Below are positions 36,283 through 44,576 of a DNA stretch of 64,000 bases, one piece after another. Source of the stretch: Mycolicibacterium moriokaense (lineage in GTDB: Bacteria; Actinomycetota; Actinomycetes; Mycobacteriales; Mycobacteriaceae); assembly GCF_003201655.1 (NCBI RefSeq), contig NZ_QJJU01000016.1:62001-126000 (forward strand). The letters are read 5' to 3'. The position numbers were made by a program, and so were the translations under genes. Every line of letters begins with the position of its first letter. Within the stretch, counting starts at the first letter, position 1. Below the pieces are notes generated by a model that had not been told where the DNA came from, searched no databases, and saw only the letters and a list, made by a program, of their open reading frames with translations.

Positions 36283-37374
36283 ATGCCGAGTGCCCTCGTC
36301 GCTGCGCTGGCGGCGCCGATCCGCGAGGTGCAATCGCTGGTCGGCCCTGGGTGGTCGAGTGATCCGGCAGGCGATCCCACCACCGCACTTGGCAGCGTGC
36401 GCGACGCGCTGGCCGACATCGCCGAGGCCACCCGCCGGACCTGGAATCAGGCCGAGCAGAGCTGGTTCGGCGCCGGAGCGGACGCCGCTGCCGAGTTCGC
36501 GGCGACGACGGTCGCCGCCGCCGAAGCGCTGGTGGGCAGGGTCGATCAGTTGGGCGCGACGGCGCGGACCGCAGGTGCGGCAGTATCGCGCGCCAACGAC
36601 CGACTGCGGGCCATCGTCGAGCGCTTCGAAGCCCATGCCGCCGCGCTTGAGCCGTACCTGGAGTCGCCGGCCGCTGAGAAAGAACTGTTGGCGGAGGCCC
36701 AGCGATCGCTCGCCGAGGCCGTTGCCGTCGTCGAGGAGCTTCGCGCGGAGTTGGACGGTCACGCCGAGGCGCTGGGCGCTGCGACGGCGCCGCCCTCCCC
36801 GGCAGCGACGACGCCGGCCGGCTTGGGGAGTCCCGCCATGCCGTCGATGGGTTCCGGGTTTGGCGGCGGCGCGCCGATGAGTCCGTCGTCCGATCTGGGT
36901 GGGATGGCGAGTCCGGGCGGTCTCGGCGATCTTGCGGAGTTCTCTCGCGGGGATGTACCCGACGCCGCGGCGTTCGGTGACGGCTTCGCAGTCCGGCTAC
37001 CCGACGGCAGCACCGCGATGGCGCCGAACGCCGTTGCGGCCAGCGCTGTTCGCCATGCGCTGACCCAGCTCGGCGTCCCGTACGAGTGGGGCGGCACAGC
37101 ACCGGGCGTCGGGTTGGATTGCAGCGGCCTGACCCAGTGGGCGTATCACGAAGCGGGACTAAACCTTCCACGTCTGGCGCAGGAGCAGGACGTCGGCGCG
37201 GCCATCGATCCCGGATCGCTGCGGCCGGGCGACCTCGCGGTGTGGGACGGACACGTCGCAATGATCGTCGGAAACGGAACCATGATCGAGGCGGGCGATC
37301 CGGTCAAGCTATCGCCGATCCGAACCGACAACGCAGGTCAGGGTTTTCAGGGATTCTGGCGACCGACGGCGTGA
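36283..37374 (+). CDS. NlpC/P60 peptidoglycan endopeptidase with ESX-type N-domain
   Basis: A 363-residue protein: an N-terminal helical domain (1-160) with W61-F-G63 in a WxG-like turn, a Pro/Gly/Met-rich linker (165-225), then an NlpC/P60 domain (245-363). Catalytic residues fit RipA: C280 (LDCSGLTQWAYHEAG), H324 (WDGHVAMIVG) and E336. It should cleave D-Glu to meso-DAP bonds in peptidoglycan stems. No Sec signal is visible, so export with the small YxxxD protein through an ESX system is the natural inference. Its stop directly abuts that of the convergent lipoprotein gene. Confidence 0.85.
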   Translation: MPSALVAALAAPIREVQSLVGPGWSSDPAGDPTTALGSVRDALADIAEATRRTWNQAEQSWFGAGADAAAEFAATTVAAAEALVGRVDQLGATARTAGAAVSRANDRLRAIVERFEAHAAALEPYLESPAAEKELLAEAQRSLAEAVAVVEELRAELDGHAEALGAATAPPSPAATTPAGLGSPAMPSMGSGFGGGAPMSPSSDLGGMASPGGLGDLAEFSRGDVPDAAAFGDGFAVRLPDGSTAMAPNAVAASAVRHALTQLGVPYEWGGTAPGVGLDCSGLTQWAYHEAGLNLPRLAQEQDVGAAIDPGSLRPGDLAVWDGHVAMIVGNGTMIEAGDPVKLSPIRTDNAGQGFQGFWRPTA

Positions 37375-37992
37375 TCAGCCGAGTTCGTAGCCGTCGCGCG
37401 AAACGCGGAAGTAGTGACCGGTGCTGTTGTCGGTGCACGTCATACCCGTGTACTCGCTGGTGCACGTGATCGTGCCGAAGGTTCGCGACTGGCCGTATCC
37501 GAGAGTCTCCTGCGGCGCGGGGCCGAACTCCTGGCCGTAGCAGCCGACGACGGCGCCGCCGGCCTGCGTCAGATAGAAGCGGTCGCCGTAGTTCAGATGG
37601 CAATCCGATGGCGGCGCAGCGGTCCATGTGTGATCGACAACCTCACAGCGGGCTGCGATCTCATTACCCGGGGTGGACAGCGTGCAGTTGATGTTGCCCG
37701 ACGGTGACCGGAAACTGGCTGGCCCTTCGGGCTGCGCAACGGCCGTCGGCGCCGGTGCCGGGGCCGGCGTCACGGTCACCGTCACTATCGGAGCAGACTG
37801 TCCTACCGACGCCGCCGGGGTCGCTTGCGGCGTCACGGTTACCGTCGCGGTCGGTGCCGACGGGGCAGGGACTGCGGTCGAACCGGCCGTTGACGAGCAG
37901 CCGACAACCGTCACCGCCACCAGCGCGACGAGGCACGCGAGGCCTGGCAGGTTCACGCGAGCTCCCCGCGGATCGTGCAGATTCTCTGTCAT
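37375..37992 (-). CDS. Putative lipoprotein with Thr/Pro linker
   Basis: A 205-residue protein: signal peptide with a lipobox (VTVVGC, lipidated Cys near residue 32), a low-complexity Thr/Val/Pro/Ala stretch (about 42-88), then a small Cys-containing domain with the FRSPSGNINC start typical of the DUF6636-like mycobacterial family (six Cys, likely disulfides). It should be anchored on the outer face of the cytoplasmic membrane. Function unknown. Gene end abuts the P60 gene end. Confidence 0.8.
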   Translation of the reverse strand: MTENLHDPRGARVNLPGLACLVALVAVTVVGCSSTAGSTAVPAPSAPTATVTVTPQATPAASVGQSAPIVTVTVTPAPAPAPTAVAQPEGPASFRSPSGNINCTLSTPGNEIAARCEVVDHTWTAAPPSDCHLNYGDRFYLTQAGGAVVGCYGQEFGPAPQETLGYGQSRTFGTITCTSEYTGMTCTDNSTGHYFRVSRDGYELG

Positions 37993-38099
37993 GGCGTAAG
38001 GGTGCGGGGACGCCCTTGGAGGATTCTTGACTCGCGACGAGGTGGGTTTTGGGCCGGTGACCGTCGAGGCCGCCAGGTGCCGTCGTTAGGCTGTGCGCC

Positions 38100-39383
38100 A
38101 TGGCTGCTGACATCGTGCCGATTCGGCTCGGGCTGACCAAGGGCGACCTGTACACATTGTGGGCTCCGCGCTGGCGCGACGAGGGCGACGAATGGGAGGC
38201 GTTCCTCGGTAAGGACGAAGATCTATATGCGTTCGAATCCGTCGCCGACCTGGCCTCATTCGTCAGGACCAACAAGGACAACGACCTCACCGACCACCCC
38301 GCGTGGGCGGGGTTGACCGAGGCCAACGCGCACACGTTCGATCCGCCCGAGGACCACCAATACGACCTCGTCAGCCTCCAGGAGCTGGTCGCCGAGAAGC
38401 CCAGCGAGGAGACGATCAAGGCGCTGCACAGCACGCTGGCGATCGCATCTGCCATCGGATCGGTGTGCGAGATGCCCGCGGTCACCAAGTTCTTCAACGG
38501 CAACCCGATGCTCGGCACGGTCGGCGGGGGCCTCGACGCGTTCGCCGGGCGGCCCGGCCGCAAGCGTTGGGCCGAGATCGAGGCGGTGATCGGCCGCGGT
38601 TGGGACAACGTGGTCGACGCGATCGATGAGATCGTCACGATTCCCGACGTCGACGGGGCCGCGTCGAAGAAGGCCGAGGCCGAGCTGGCCGAGCCCGCAC
38701 CCGAGCCCGAGCCCGTACCCGAAGCGGAGGAGACCGCAGAGGCCGAAGCCGACACCGAAGACGCCGAACCGGAGGCCGACGTCGAGGAGGCCGACGAGCT
38801 CGCCGACCACGCCGAGGGAACGTTGCTCGGCAGCGACGAGGACTTCTGGCTCAAGGTGGGCATCGACCCGGTGCGAATGATGACCAGCGGTGGTACGTAC
38901 TACACCCTGCGCTGCTATCTCGATGATCAACCGATCTACTTGGGCCGCAACGGAAGAATCAGCGTGTTCCGCTCCCAGGGGGCGATGGCGCGCTATCTGG
39001 CGGACGAACACGACCACGACTTATCGGATCTGGCGACCTACGACGACATCCGCACGGCAGCCACTGACGGCTCGCTGCAGGTCAACGTCAGCGACGACAA
39101 CGTTTACGTGCTGACCGGAATCGCCGACGACCTCGCCGACGGCCCTGACGCGCTCGACCGCGACCAGTTGGAACTCGCCGTCGAATTGCTCAGGGATGTC
39201 GGCGATTACGCCGAGGACACCACGGTCGACGAGGCCCTGGACGCCGATCAGCCGCTGGGCCGCGTGGTGGCCCATGTGCTCGACCCGGACACCGTGAGCA
39301 GCCCGAGCGGGCCGTACGCAGCGGCCGTCGAGCAGTGGGAGGCGCTTGAGGCGTTCGTCGAGTCACGGCTGCGCCAGGAGTAG
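38100..39383 (+). CDS. Rv3311-like protein with duplicated domain and acidic linker
   Basis: A 427-residue cytosolic protein corresponding to Rv3311. Two related halves are visible: GDLYTLWAP ... LYAFESVADLASFV ... DNDLTDHPAW near the start, and GTYYTLRCY ... ISVFRSQGAMARYL ... DHDLSDLATY around residues 264-310. Between them is a strongly acidic Ala/Glu/Pro linker (about 195-240). Function is unknown. TAGGCT about seven bases before the ATG suggests a leaderless mRNA. Confidence 0.85.
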   Translation: MAADIVPIRLGLTKGDLYTLWAPRWRDEGDEWEAFLGKDEDLYAFESVADLASFVRTNKDNDLTDHPAWAGLTEANAHTFDPPEDHQYDLVSLQELVAEKPSEETIKALHSTLAIASAIGSVCEMPAVTKFFNGNPMLGTVGGGLDAFAGRPGRKRWAEIEAVIGRGWDNVVDAIDEIVTIPDVDGAASKKAEAELAEPAPEPEPVPEAEETAEAEADTEDAEPEADVEEADELADHAEGTLLGSDEDFWLKVGIDPVRMMTSGGTYYTLRCYLDDQPIYLGRNGRISVFRSQGAMARYLADEHDHDLSDLATYDDIRTAATDGSLQVNVSDDNVYVLTGIADDLADGPDALDRDQLELAVELLRDVGDYAEDTTVDEALDADQPLGRVVAHVLDPDTVSSPSGPYAAAVEQWEALEAFVESRLRQE

Positions 39384-39385
39384 CG

Positions 39386-39733
39386 CTACAGCTCGGTCGC
39401 CTTCGGATGGCGTGGCTCGTACAGGCCGAGCTCGCCGCCGCCGGGAAGCCGGATGCTCGTCAACAGGCCCCAGCCCTGGTCGGAGACCGGCCCACACGTG
39501 ACACCCTTGGCCGCCAACTGCTCGACGGTGGCGATCACGTCGTCGCACATCAGGTACAGCTCGTGTGACGCCGCGTCCTCGACGGGGTGCACGGCCACCT
39601 CGGCGGGCGGCAGCTTGAAGATCAGCCAGCCGCCTCCTGCGTCGACATACGGATACTCGAGCACGTCGCGGAGGAACGCGCGGTCCGCGTCGGCGTCGCG
39701 GCTGTAAACAATCACATGAGCGCCGGTGATCAC
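39386..39733 (-). CDS. VOC (glyoxalase-like) domain protein
   Basis: A 115-residue single VOC domain (HVIVYSRDADADRAFLRDVL, WLIFKLPPAEVAVHP, ELYLMCDDVIATVEQL, LGLYEPRHP). H6, H54/E57-type positions and E107 could bind a metal, but the substrate is unknown; members include bleomycin-binding-like and dioxygenase-like proteins. It converges on the Rv3311-like gene with two bases between stops. Confidence 0.87.
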   Translation of the reverse strand: MITGAHVIVYSRDADADRAFLRDVLEYPYVDAGGGWLIFKLPPAEVAVHPVEDAASHELYLMCDDVIATVEQLAAKGVTCGPVSDQGWGLLTSIRLPGGGELGLYEPRHPKATEL

Positions 39734-39786
39734 CGCCTCACGATACGTCGCGATGAGTTCACGGCTCGGCGATGGTCTGCACGATT

Positions 39787-40608
39787 ATGACCCTGCCTAG
39801 CACCGCTACCGTCCACTCCGTCACCGTCCCCGGCGCCCGCCTGCACTACGAGGTTCGCGGCACCGGACCGCTGCTGCTCGTCATCGGCTCACCGATGGCC
39901 TCGGCGGAGTTCGCACCTTTGGCCGACGCGCTGGCCAGCGACCACACCGTCGTCACTTACGATCCCCGCGGCTTCGCGAATAGCACGATCGACGACCCCG
40001 AAGAGGACTCCACCCCCGAGCTGCGTGCCGACGACGTGGCAGCAATTCTCGACGATCTCGGCGCCGAGTCGGCGGATGTGTTCGGATCCAGCGGCGGTGC
40101 CGTCACGGGTCTTGCGCTCGTCGTCCGGCATCCCGGACGGGTGCGCACGCTCATCGCTCATGAGCCGCCGCTGCTCGAGCTGCTGCCGGATGCTGCGCAA
40201 CAGCGCGCGAACACCCAGGACATCATCGACACGTACCGCACCGATGGCATGCAGGTCGCGTGGTTCAAGTTCATGGGCAACGCCGGCTTCGACGTGTCGG
40301 CCCCCGAGGGTGCGGAGCTACCGGCGCCTCCGGAACCGTCCGAGGACGAGCGCCGCGAAGCCGCCCGGTTCTTCAACCACGAACTGTGGCACACCACTTC
40401 CTACATTCCGGGCGTCGAGGCACTGAAGGCCAGCCCGACAAGGGTTTTGGTGGGTCTCGGAGTGAACTCCGGGCATCTGTTGACCTACCGGACGTCTACT
40501 ACCCTTGCCGATCTACTCGGCAACACGACGGTCGAATTTCCCGGCGACCATGGTGGATTCATGGAAGCACCAACCGAATTCGCCGACGCGCTGCGCGCGC
40601 TCAGCTGA
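39787..40608 (+). CDS. Alpha/beta hydrolase
   Basis: A 273-residue alpha/beta hydrolase fold protein: oxyanion region LLVIGSPM, YDPRGFANS, nucleophile elbow GSSGGAV with the Ser near residue 100, an Asp/Glu late in the chain and the terminal GDHGGFM His. Probably an esterase or similar; the substrate is unknown. ATG 39787 is preferred over 39772 because the family begins there. Confidence 0.88.
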   Translation: MTLPSTATVHSVTVPGARLHYEVRGTGPLLLVIGSPMASAEFAPLADALASDHTVVTYDPRGFANSTIDDPEEDSTPELRADDVAAILDDLGAESADVFGSSGGAVTGLALVVRHPGRVRTLIAHEPPLLELLPDAAQQRANTQDIIDTYRTDGMQVAWFKFMGNAGFDVSAPEGAELPAPPEPSEDERREAARFFNHELWHTTSYIPGVEALKASPTRVLVGLGVNSGHLLTYRTSTTLADLLGNTTVEFPGDHGGFMEAPTEFADALRALS

Positions 40609-40621
40609 CGTACCCGGCGAG

Positions 40622-41710
40622 CTAGCCGATGAGCACGGCGTAGCGGGGCTTGATCACGTCGTCGATGATCGCCAGGCGTTCGTCGAATGAGATGAACGCC
40701 GACTTCATCGCATTGATCGTGAACCGCTGTAGGTCAGTCCAGCCGTAGCCGAAAGCCTCAACGAGCCGCAGCATCTCCTGGCTCATCGTGGTGTCGCTCA
40801 TCAACCGGTTGTCGGTGTTGACCGTGACGCGGAAGCGCAGCCGGGCCAGCAGGTCGAACGGATGCTCGGCGATGCTGCCGACCGCGCCGGTCTGCACGTT
40901 CGACGATGGGCACAGCTCAAACGGAACCCGCTTGTCCCGCAACAACGATGCGAGCCGGCCCAATCGGACGGCCCCGGCCGAATCCTCGAAGATGTCGTCG
41001 ACGATCCGCACGCCGTGGCCGAGCCGATCGGCGCCGCAGAAAGCAATGGCCTCGTGGATCGACGGCAGCCCGAACGCCTCGCCGGCATGAATGGTGAAGC
41101 GGGCGTTGTTGCTTCGCATGTACTCGAACGCGTCGAGATGTCGCGTCGGCGGGTATCCGGCCTCGGCGCCTGCGATGTCGAAGCCGACAACACCCTTGTC
41201 TCGGAACCGGATGGCCAGCTCGGCGATCTCGCGGGACCGCGCAGCGTGCCGCATGGCCGTGACCAGGCAGCGCACGGTGATGGCCCTGCCCTCCGCGCTG
41301 GCCGCCTTCTCACCGTCGGCGAAACCGGTCAGCACCGCGTCGACGACCGCGTCCAGCGACAACCCGCGGTCGATGTGCAGCTCTGGGGCGAACCGGATCT
41401 CGGCGTACACGACGTTATCGGCCGCCAGGTCTTCGACGCATTCGTAGGCCACGCGGTACAGCGCCTCCGGTGTCTGCATCACGCCAACGGTGTGAGCGAA
41501 CGGTTCGAGGTAGCGAACCAGCGAACCGCTGTGTGCGGCGGTGCGGAAGAATGTCGCGAGCCCGTCGACGTCGGTGGCAGGCAGCTCGTCGTAGCCGTTC
41601 GCCCCAGCCAACTCCAGCACCGTGGCTGGCCGTAGCCCGCCGTCGAGGTGGTCATGCAGCAGTGCCTTCGGCGCCCGCCGGATCGACTCCAGGGTCAGCG
41701 GTGTGGTCAT
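40622..41710 (-). CDS. add: Adenosine deaminase
   Basis: A 362-residue zinc hydrolase (Rv3313c): HDHLDGGLRP with the metal pair H19/H21, FTIHAGEAFG with metal His and catalytic Glu, GHGVRI, and NTDNRLMS with the last metal Asp. It converts adenosine and deoxyadenosine to inosine forms, which punA can split. Third gene of a cdd-deoA-add operon; the ATG overlaps the deoA stop (ATGA). Confidence 0.96.
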   Translation of the reverse strand: MTTPLTLESIRRAPKALLHDHLDGGLRPATVLELAGANGYDELPATDVDGLATFFRTAAHSGSLVRYLEPFAHTVGVMQTPEALYRVAYECVEDLAADNVVYAEIRFAPELHIDRGLSLDAVVDAVLTGFADGEKAASAEGRAITVRCLVTAMRHAARSREIAELAIRFRDKGVVGFDIAGAEAGYPPTRHLDAFEYMRSNNARFTIHAGEAFGLPSIHEAIAFCGADRLGHGVRIVDDIFEDSAGAVRLGRLASLLRDKRVPFELCPSSNVQTGAVGSIAEHPFDLLARLRFRVTVNTDNRLMSDTTMSQEMLRLVEAFGYGWTDLQRFTINAMKSAFISFDERLAIIDDVIKPRYAVLIG

Positions 41711-43008
41711 GGGCCGATCCGGTCGATGATCAGCGGCCGCAGTTCGGGCGCGCTGTCGCCGACGCTCCAGGCGCCGTCCATTTCGGCCATCGCGGCCTCG
41801 AACCGTGCCGGGGTGTCGGTGTAGAGCGTGAACACTGCTTCACCGGCGGCGACGGGTTCGCCGGGCCTCCGATGGATGCGCATCCCGGCACCGGACTGCA
41901 CCTGCTCACCCTGGATGGAACGGCCCGCGCCGAGCCGCCACACCGTCAGTCCCACCGCCATCGCGTCGATGAGTCCCATCGTGCCATCGCGCGGCGCGCA
42001 GATGGTCTCGGAATACGCACCGATCGGCAGCGGTCCGGACAAGTCGCCGCCCTGTGCGGCAACCAGCGCACGGAACCGGTCCATCGCCGACCCGTCCCGC
42101 AATGTCTCGGCGGGGTCGAGCCCGTCGAGCCCGGCGGCGTCGAGCATCTCCGAGGCAAGCGCCAGCGTCAGCTCCACCACGTCCGCAGGCCCTCCGCCTG
42201 CCAGCACCTCAAGCGATTCCTCGACCTCGATCGCGTTGCCGACGGTCCGGCCGAGCGGTATCTCCATGTCCGTCAGCAGCGCACGGGTCACCAGCCCCGC
42301 CTCGGTGCCGAGGCCCACCATCGTGCGGGCCAGCTCGCGGGACTCGGCCTCGGTCGCCAAGAACGCCCCGCTGCCGACCTTGCTGTCGAGCACCAGCGCG
42401 CGGGTGCCCTCGGCGATCTTCTTGCTCATCACTGAGCTCGCGATCAGCGGCAGCGATTCGGTGGTACCGGTCACGTCGCGCAGCGCGTAGATCTTGCGGT
42501 CGGCGGGAGCCAGCTCACCGGCCGCGAAGATCGCTGCCCCTAAATCGCAAAGTTGTTGCCGTATTTGGGCTTTGGAGATTTCGGCGGTGAATCCAGGGAT
42601 GGACTCCAGCTTGTCGAGGGTGCCGCCGGTGTGCCCGAGGCCACGCCCAGCCGCCTGCGGCACCGCTCCCCCACACGCCATCACGACGGGCACCAGCGGA
42701 ATGGTGATCTTATCGCCGACACCGCCGGTGGAATGCTTGTCCACCAACGCCAGTGGCTTGCCGTCGCGCCGCAGATCTGTAAAGTCCAGTCGCTCGCCGG
42801 AGGCCACCATGGCCGCTGTCCAGCGGGCGATCTCGGCGCCGGTCATCCCCCGCAGGAAGATCGCCATCAACAGCGCCGACATCTGCTCGTCGGCGACCCG
42901 GCCGTGGGTATAGCCGTCGATTACCCAGTCGATCGCCCCATCCGACAACACCCCGCCGTCGCGCTTCGTCCTGATGACCGTCGGGGCGTCGAATGTGAAG
43001 TCGGTCAC
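41707..43008 (-). CDS. deoA: Thymidine phosphorylase
   Basis: A 433-residue pyrimidine nucleoside phosphorylase (Rv3314c): DKHSTGGVGDK phosphate-binding loop, GRGLGHTGGTLDKLE, DSKVGSGAF. It splits thymidine and deoxyuridine to base and deoxyribose-1-phosphate. Start is GTG 43008, overlapping the cdd stop (GTGA); the longer open frame upstream is only the other frame of cdd. Confidence 0.96.
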   Translation of the reverse strand: MTDFTFDAPTVIRTKRDGGVLSDGAIDWVIDGYTHGRVADEQMSALLMAIFLRGMTGAEIARWTAAMVASGERLDFTDLRRDGKPLALVDKHSTGGVGDKITIPLVPVVMACGGAVPQAAGRGLGHTGGTLDKLESIPGFTAEISKAQIRQQLCDLGAAIFAAGELAPADRKIYALRDVTGTTESLPLIASSVMSKKIAEGTRALVLDSKVGSGAFLATEAESRELARTMVGLGTEAGLVTRALLTDMEIPLGRTVGNAIEVEESLEVLAGGGPADVVELTLALASEMLDAAGLDGLDPAETLRDGSAMDRFRALVAAQGGDLSGPLPIGAYSETICAPRDGTMGLIDAMAVGLTVWRLGAGRSIQGEQVQSGAGMRIHRRPGEPVAAGEAVFTLYTDTPARFEAAMAEMDGAWSVGDSAPELRPLIIDRIGP

Positions 43009-43430
43009 GGGGTTTCCTCGTGTGCCGGTTCGTTTCGACGCTCCAGGTCCTGCGGACCGAACGCGTCGGGAAGCAGCTCGCTCAACGGCCTTGGTCCCAG
43101 AGGATGGTCGATGAGTAGCCCCGCTCCGCCGTGCTCCATCAGCACCTGCCGACAGCGACCGCACGGCATCAACACCTCACCCGCCGCGTCCACACACGAC
43201 AGCGCGATCAGCCTGCCTCCACCGCTGGAATGCAGGGCGCAGACCACAGCACACTCGGCACAGAGACCAAGGCCATATGAGACATTCTCCACATTGCAGC
43301 CGGCCACCATTCGGTGATCGTCGACCAGCGCGGCTGCGCCGACGGGGAAACCCGAGTACGGCGCATATGCGTGAGTAGATACCTCAGTTGCCTTGTGCCG
43401 TAACATTTTCCAGTCGATATCGGATGTCAT
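43005..43430 (-). CDS. cdd: Cytidine deaminase
   Basis: A 141-residue homotetrameric-type cytidine deaminase (Rv3315c): YSGFPVGAA, CNVENVSYGLG, zinc motif CAE with catalytic Glu, and PCGRCRQ. It produces uridine and deoxyuridine for deoA. ATG 43430 preceded by GGTGAGGGCGAG. First gene of the cdd-deoA-add operon, divergent from sdhCDAB. Confidence 0.95.
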   Translation of the reverse strand: MTSDIDWKMLRHKATEVSTHAYAPYSGFPVGAAALVDDHRMVAGCNVENVSYGLGLCAECAVVCALHSSGGGRLIALSCVDAAGEVLMPCGRCRQVLMEHGGAGLLIDHPLGPRPLSELLPDAFGPQDLERRNEPAHEETP

Positions 43431-43473
43431 CTCGCCCTCACCGCGCCGATTCTGAATGCATTCCGAAGCTCCC

Positions 43474-43499
43474 CTTCCTCGGTCACGCACGTGAGGAAG
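43474..43499. repeat. Inverted repeat in the cdd-sdhC divergent promoter region
   Basis: CTTCCTC (43474-43480) and GAGGAAG (43493-43499), with 12 bases between. It may be a regulator site or a leader hairpin of cdd. The remaining 213-base gap holds no gene; a TAGAGT-like -10 upstream of sdhC is possible but not firm. Confidence 0.4.
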
Positions 43500-43643
43500 G
43501 TAACCCTAACTTTCGCCGTTTGCCGTGCGCCGACGGCTAAACGGTAGTTCGTTAAGCAGTACAACTGGGTTTAGAGTCGCCCCGAGGTTTGGGCAGGGAT
43601 TCGTCGCCGAGCCCAAGCGTCCACCGATGGCGTTGGAGGCCAG

Positions 43644-44072
43644 ATGAGTACTGCGACATCCGCAGAACCGGCGGTACCGGCTCCGCGATCGCGACCGCCG
43701 CGCAGACAGTCCCTCTACCGCGGCGATCCGGGCATGTGGTCCTGGGTGCTGCACCGCATCACCGGGGCAACCATTTTCTTCTTCCTGCTCGTGCACGTGC
43801 TGGACACCGCGCTGGTCCGGGTCAGTCCACAGGCCTACAACGAGGTCGTCGACACCTACAAGACACCGATTGTCGGGCTGATGGAGATGGGTCTGGTCGC
43901 GGCATTGCTCTACCACGCCCTCAACGGTCTGCGCATCATTCTCATCGACTTCTGGCAGCACGGTCCGAAGTACCAGCGGCTGATGTTGTGGATCGTCCTC
44001 GGCGTCTGGTTCGCCGTGATGATCCCCGCGCTGGGCGTGCTCGGGATGCACATGGCGGAGCGATTCCTGTGA
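43644..44072 (+). CDS. sdhC: Succinate dehydrogenase cytochrome b subunit
   Basis: A 142-residue SdhC (Rv3316): three transmembrane helices with HRITGATIFFFLLVHVLD (first, with haem/quinone-side His), LLYHALNGLRII (second, haem His) and a third at the end. Member of the Sdh2-type complex that oxidises succinate and reduces menaquinone. GGAGG six bases before the ATG gives a regular leadered start. Confidence 0.95.
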   Translation: MSTATSAEPAVPAPRSRPPRRQSLYRGDPGMWSWVLHRITGATIFFFLLVHVLDTALVRVSPQAYNEVVDTYKTPIVGLMEMGLVAALLYHALNGLRIILIDFWQHGPKYQRLMLWIVLGVWFAVMIPALGVLGMHMAERFL

Positions 44073-44563
44073 CCGGGCCAGCGGGCGGGTCGGCGGGAGC
44101 ACCTTGGACCCCGCACCACCGCGAGGGCCGTCTGGCACCCGTGCAGGAGAAAGAGCACGACCGGCCCGCCAGCCTGGACCATCCGCGCGCACCCCGGCGG
44201 CCGAGAGGCATCCCATACTTCGAGAAGTACGCCTGGCTGTTCATGCGGTTCTCCGGTGTGGCACTGGTGTTCCTGGCACTCGGGCACCTGTTCATCGGGC
44301 TGATCTGGGACGGCGGTGTGTACCGGATCGACTTCAACTACGTCGCCCAGCGCTGGGCCTCGCCGTTCTGGCAGATCTGGGATATGGCCTTGCTGTGGCT
44401 GGCGTTGGTGCACGGCGCCAACGGCATGCGCACCATCATCGGCGACTACGCCCGCAAGAACACCACCAGGTTCTATCTGAATTCGCTGTTGTTGCTGGCG
44501 ACGGGCTTCACGTTGGTGCTGGGTACCTACGTGCTTGTCACCTTCGACGCGAACATCTCGTGA
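44069..44563 (+). CDS. sdhD: Succinate dehydrogenase membrane anchor subunit
   Basis: A 164-residue SdhD (Rv3317): a hydrophilic head of about 50 residues (with PYFEKYAWLFMRFSG), then three transmembrane segments including LGHLFIGL and LALVHGANGMRTI. The start is GTG 44069, overlapping the sdhC stop (GTGA). With SdhC it anchors SdhAB in the membrane. Confidence 0.94.
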   Translation: MTGPAGGSAGAPWTPHHREGRLAPVQEKEHDRPASLDHPRAPRRPRGIPYFEKYAWLFMRFSGVALVFLALGHLFIGLIWDGGVYRIDFNYVAQRWASPFWQIWDMALLWLALVHGANGMRTIIGDYARKNTTRFYLNSLLLLATGFTLVLGTYVLVTFDANIS

Positions 44564-44576
44564 CGGGGACTGATAC

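Noticed and set aside
35975..37261. 428-codon open frame antisense to the ESX-type pair
   Set aside because: Arg/Pro-rich shadow; the plus strand has clear domains and catalytic motifs.
37740..37870. Repeat of Thr-Val-Thr-Val-Thr-Pro coding units
   Set aside because: It is the low-complexity linker of the lipoprotein, not an independent repeat element.
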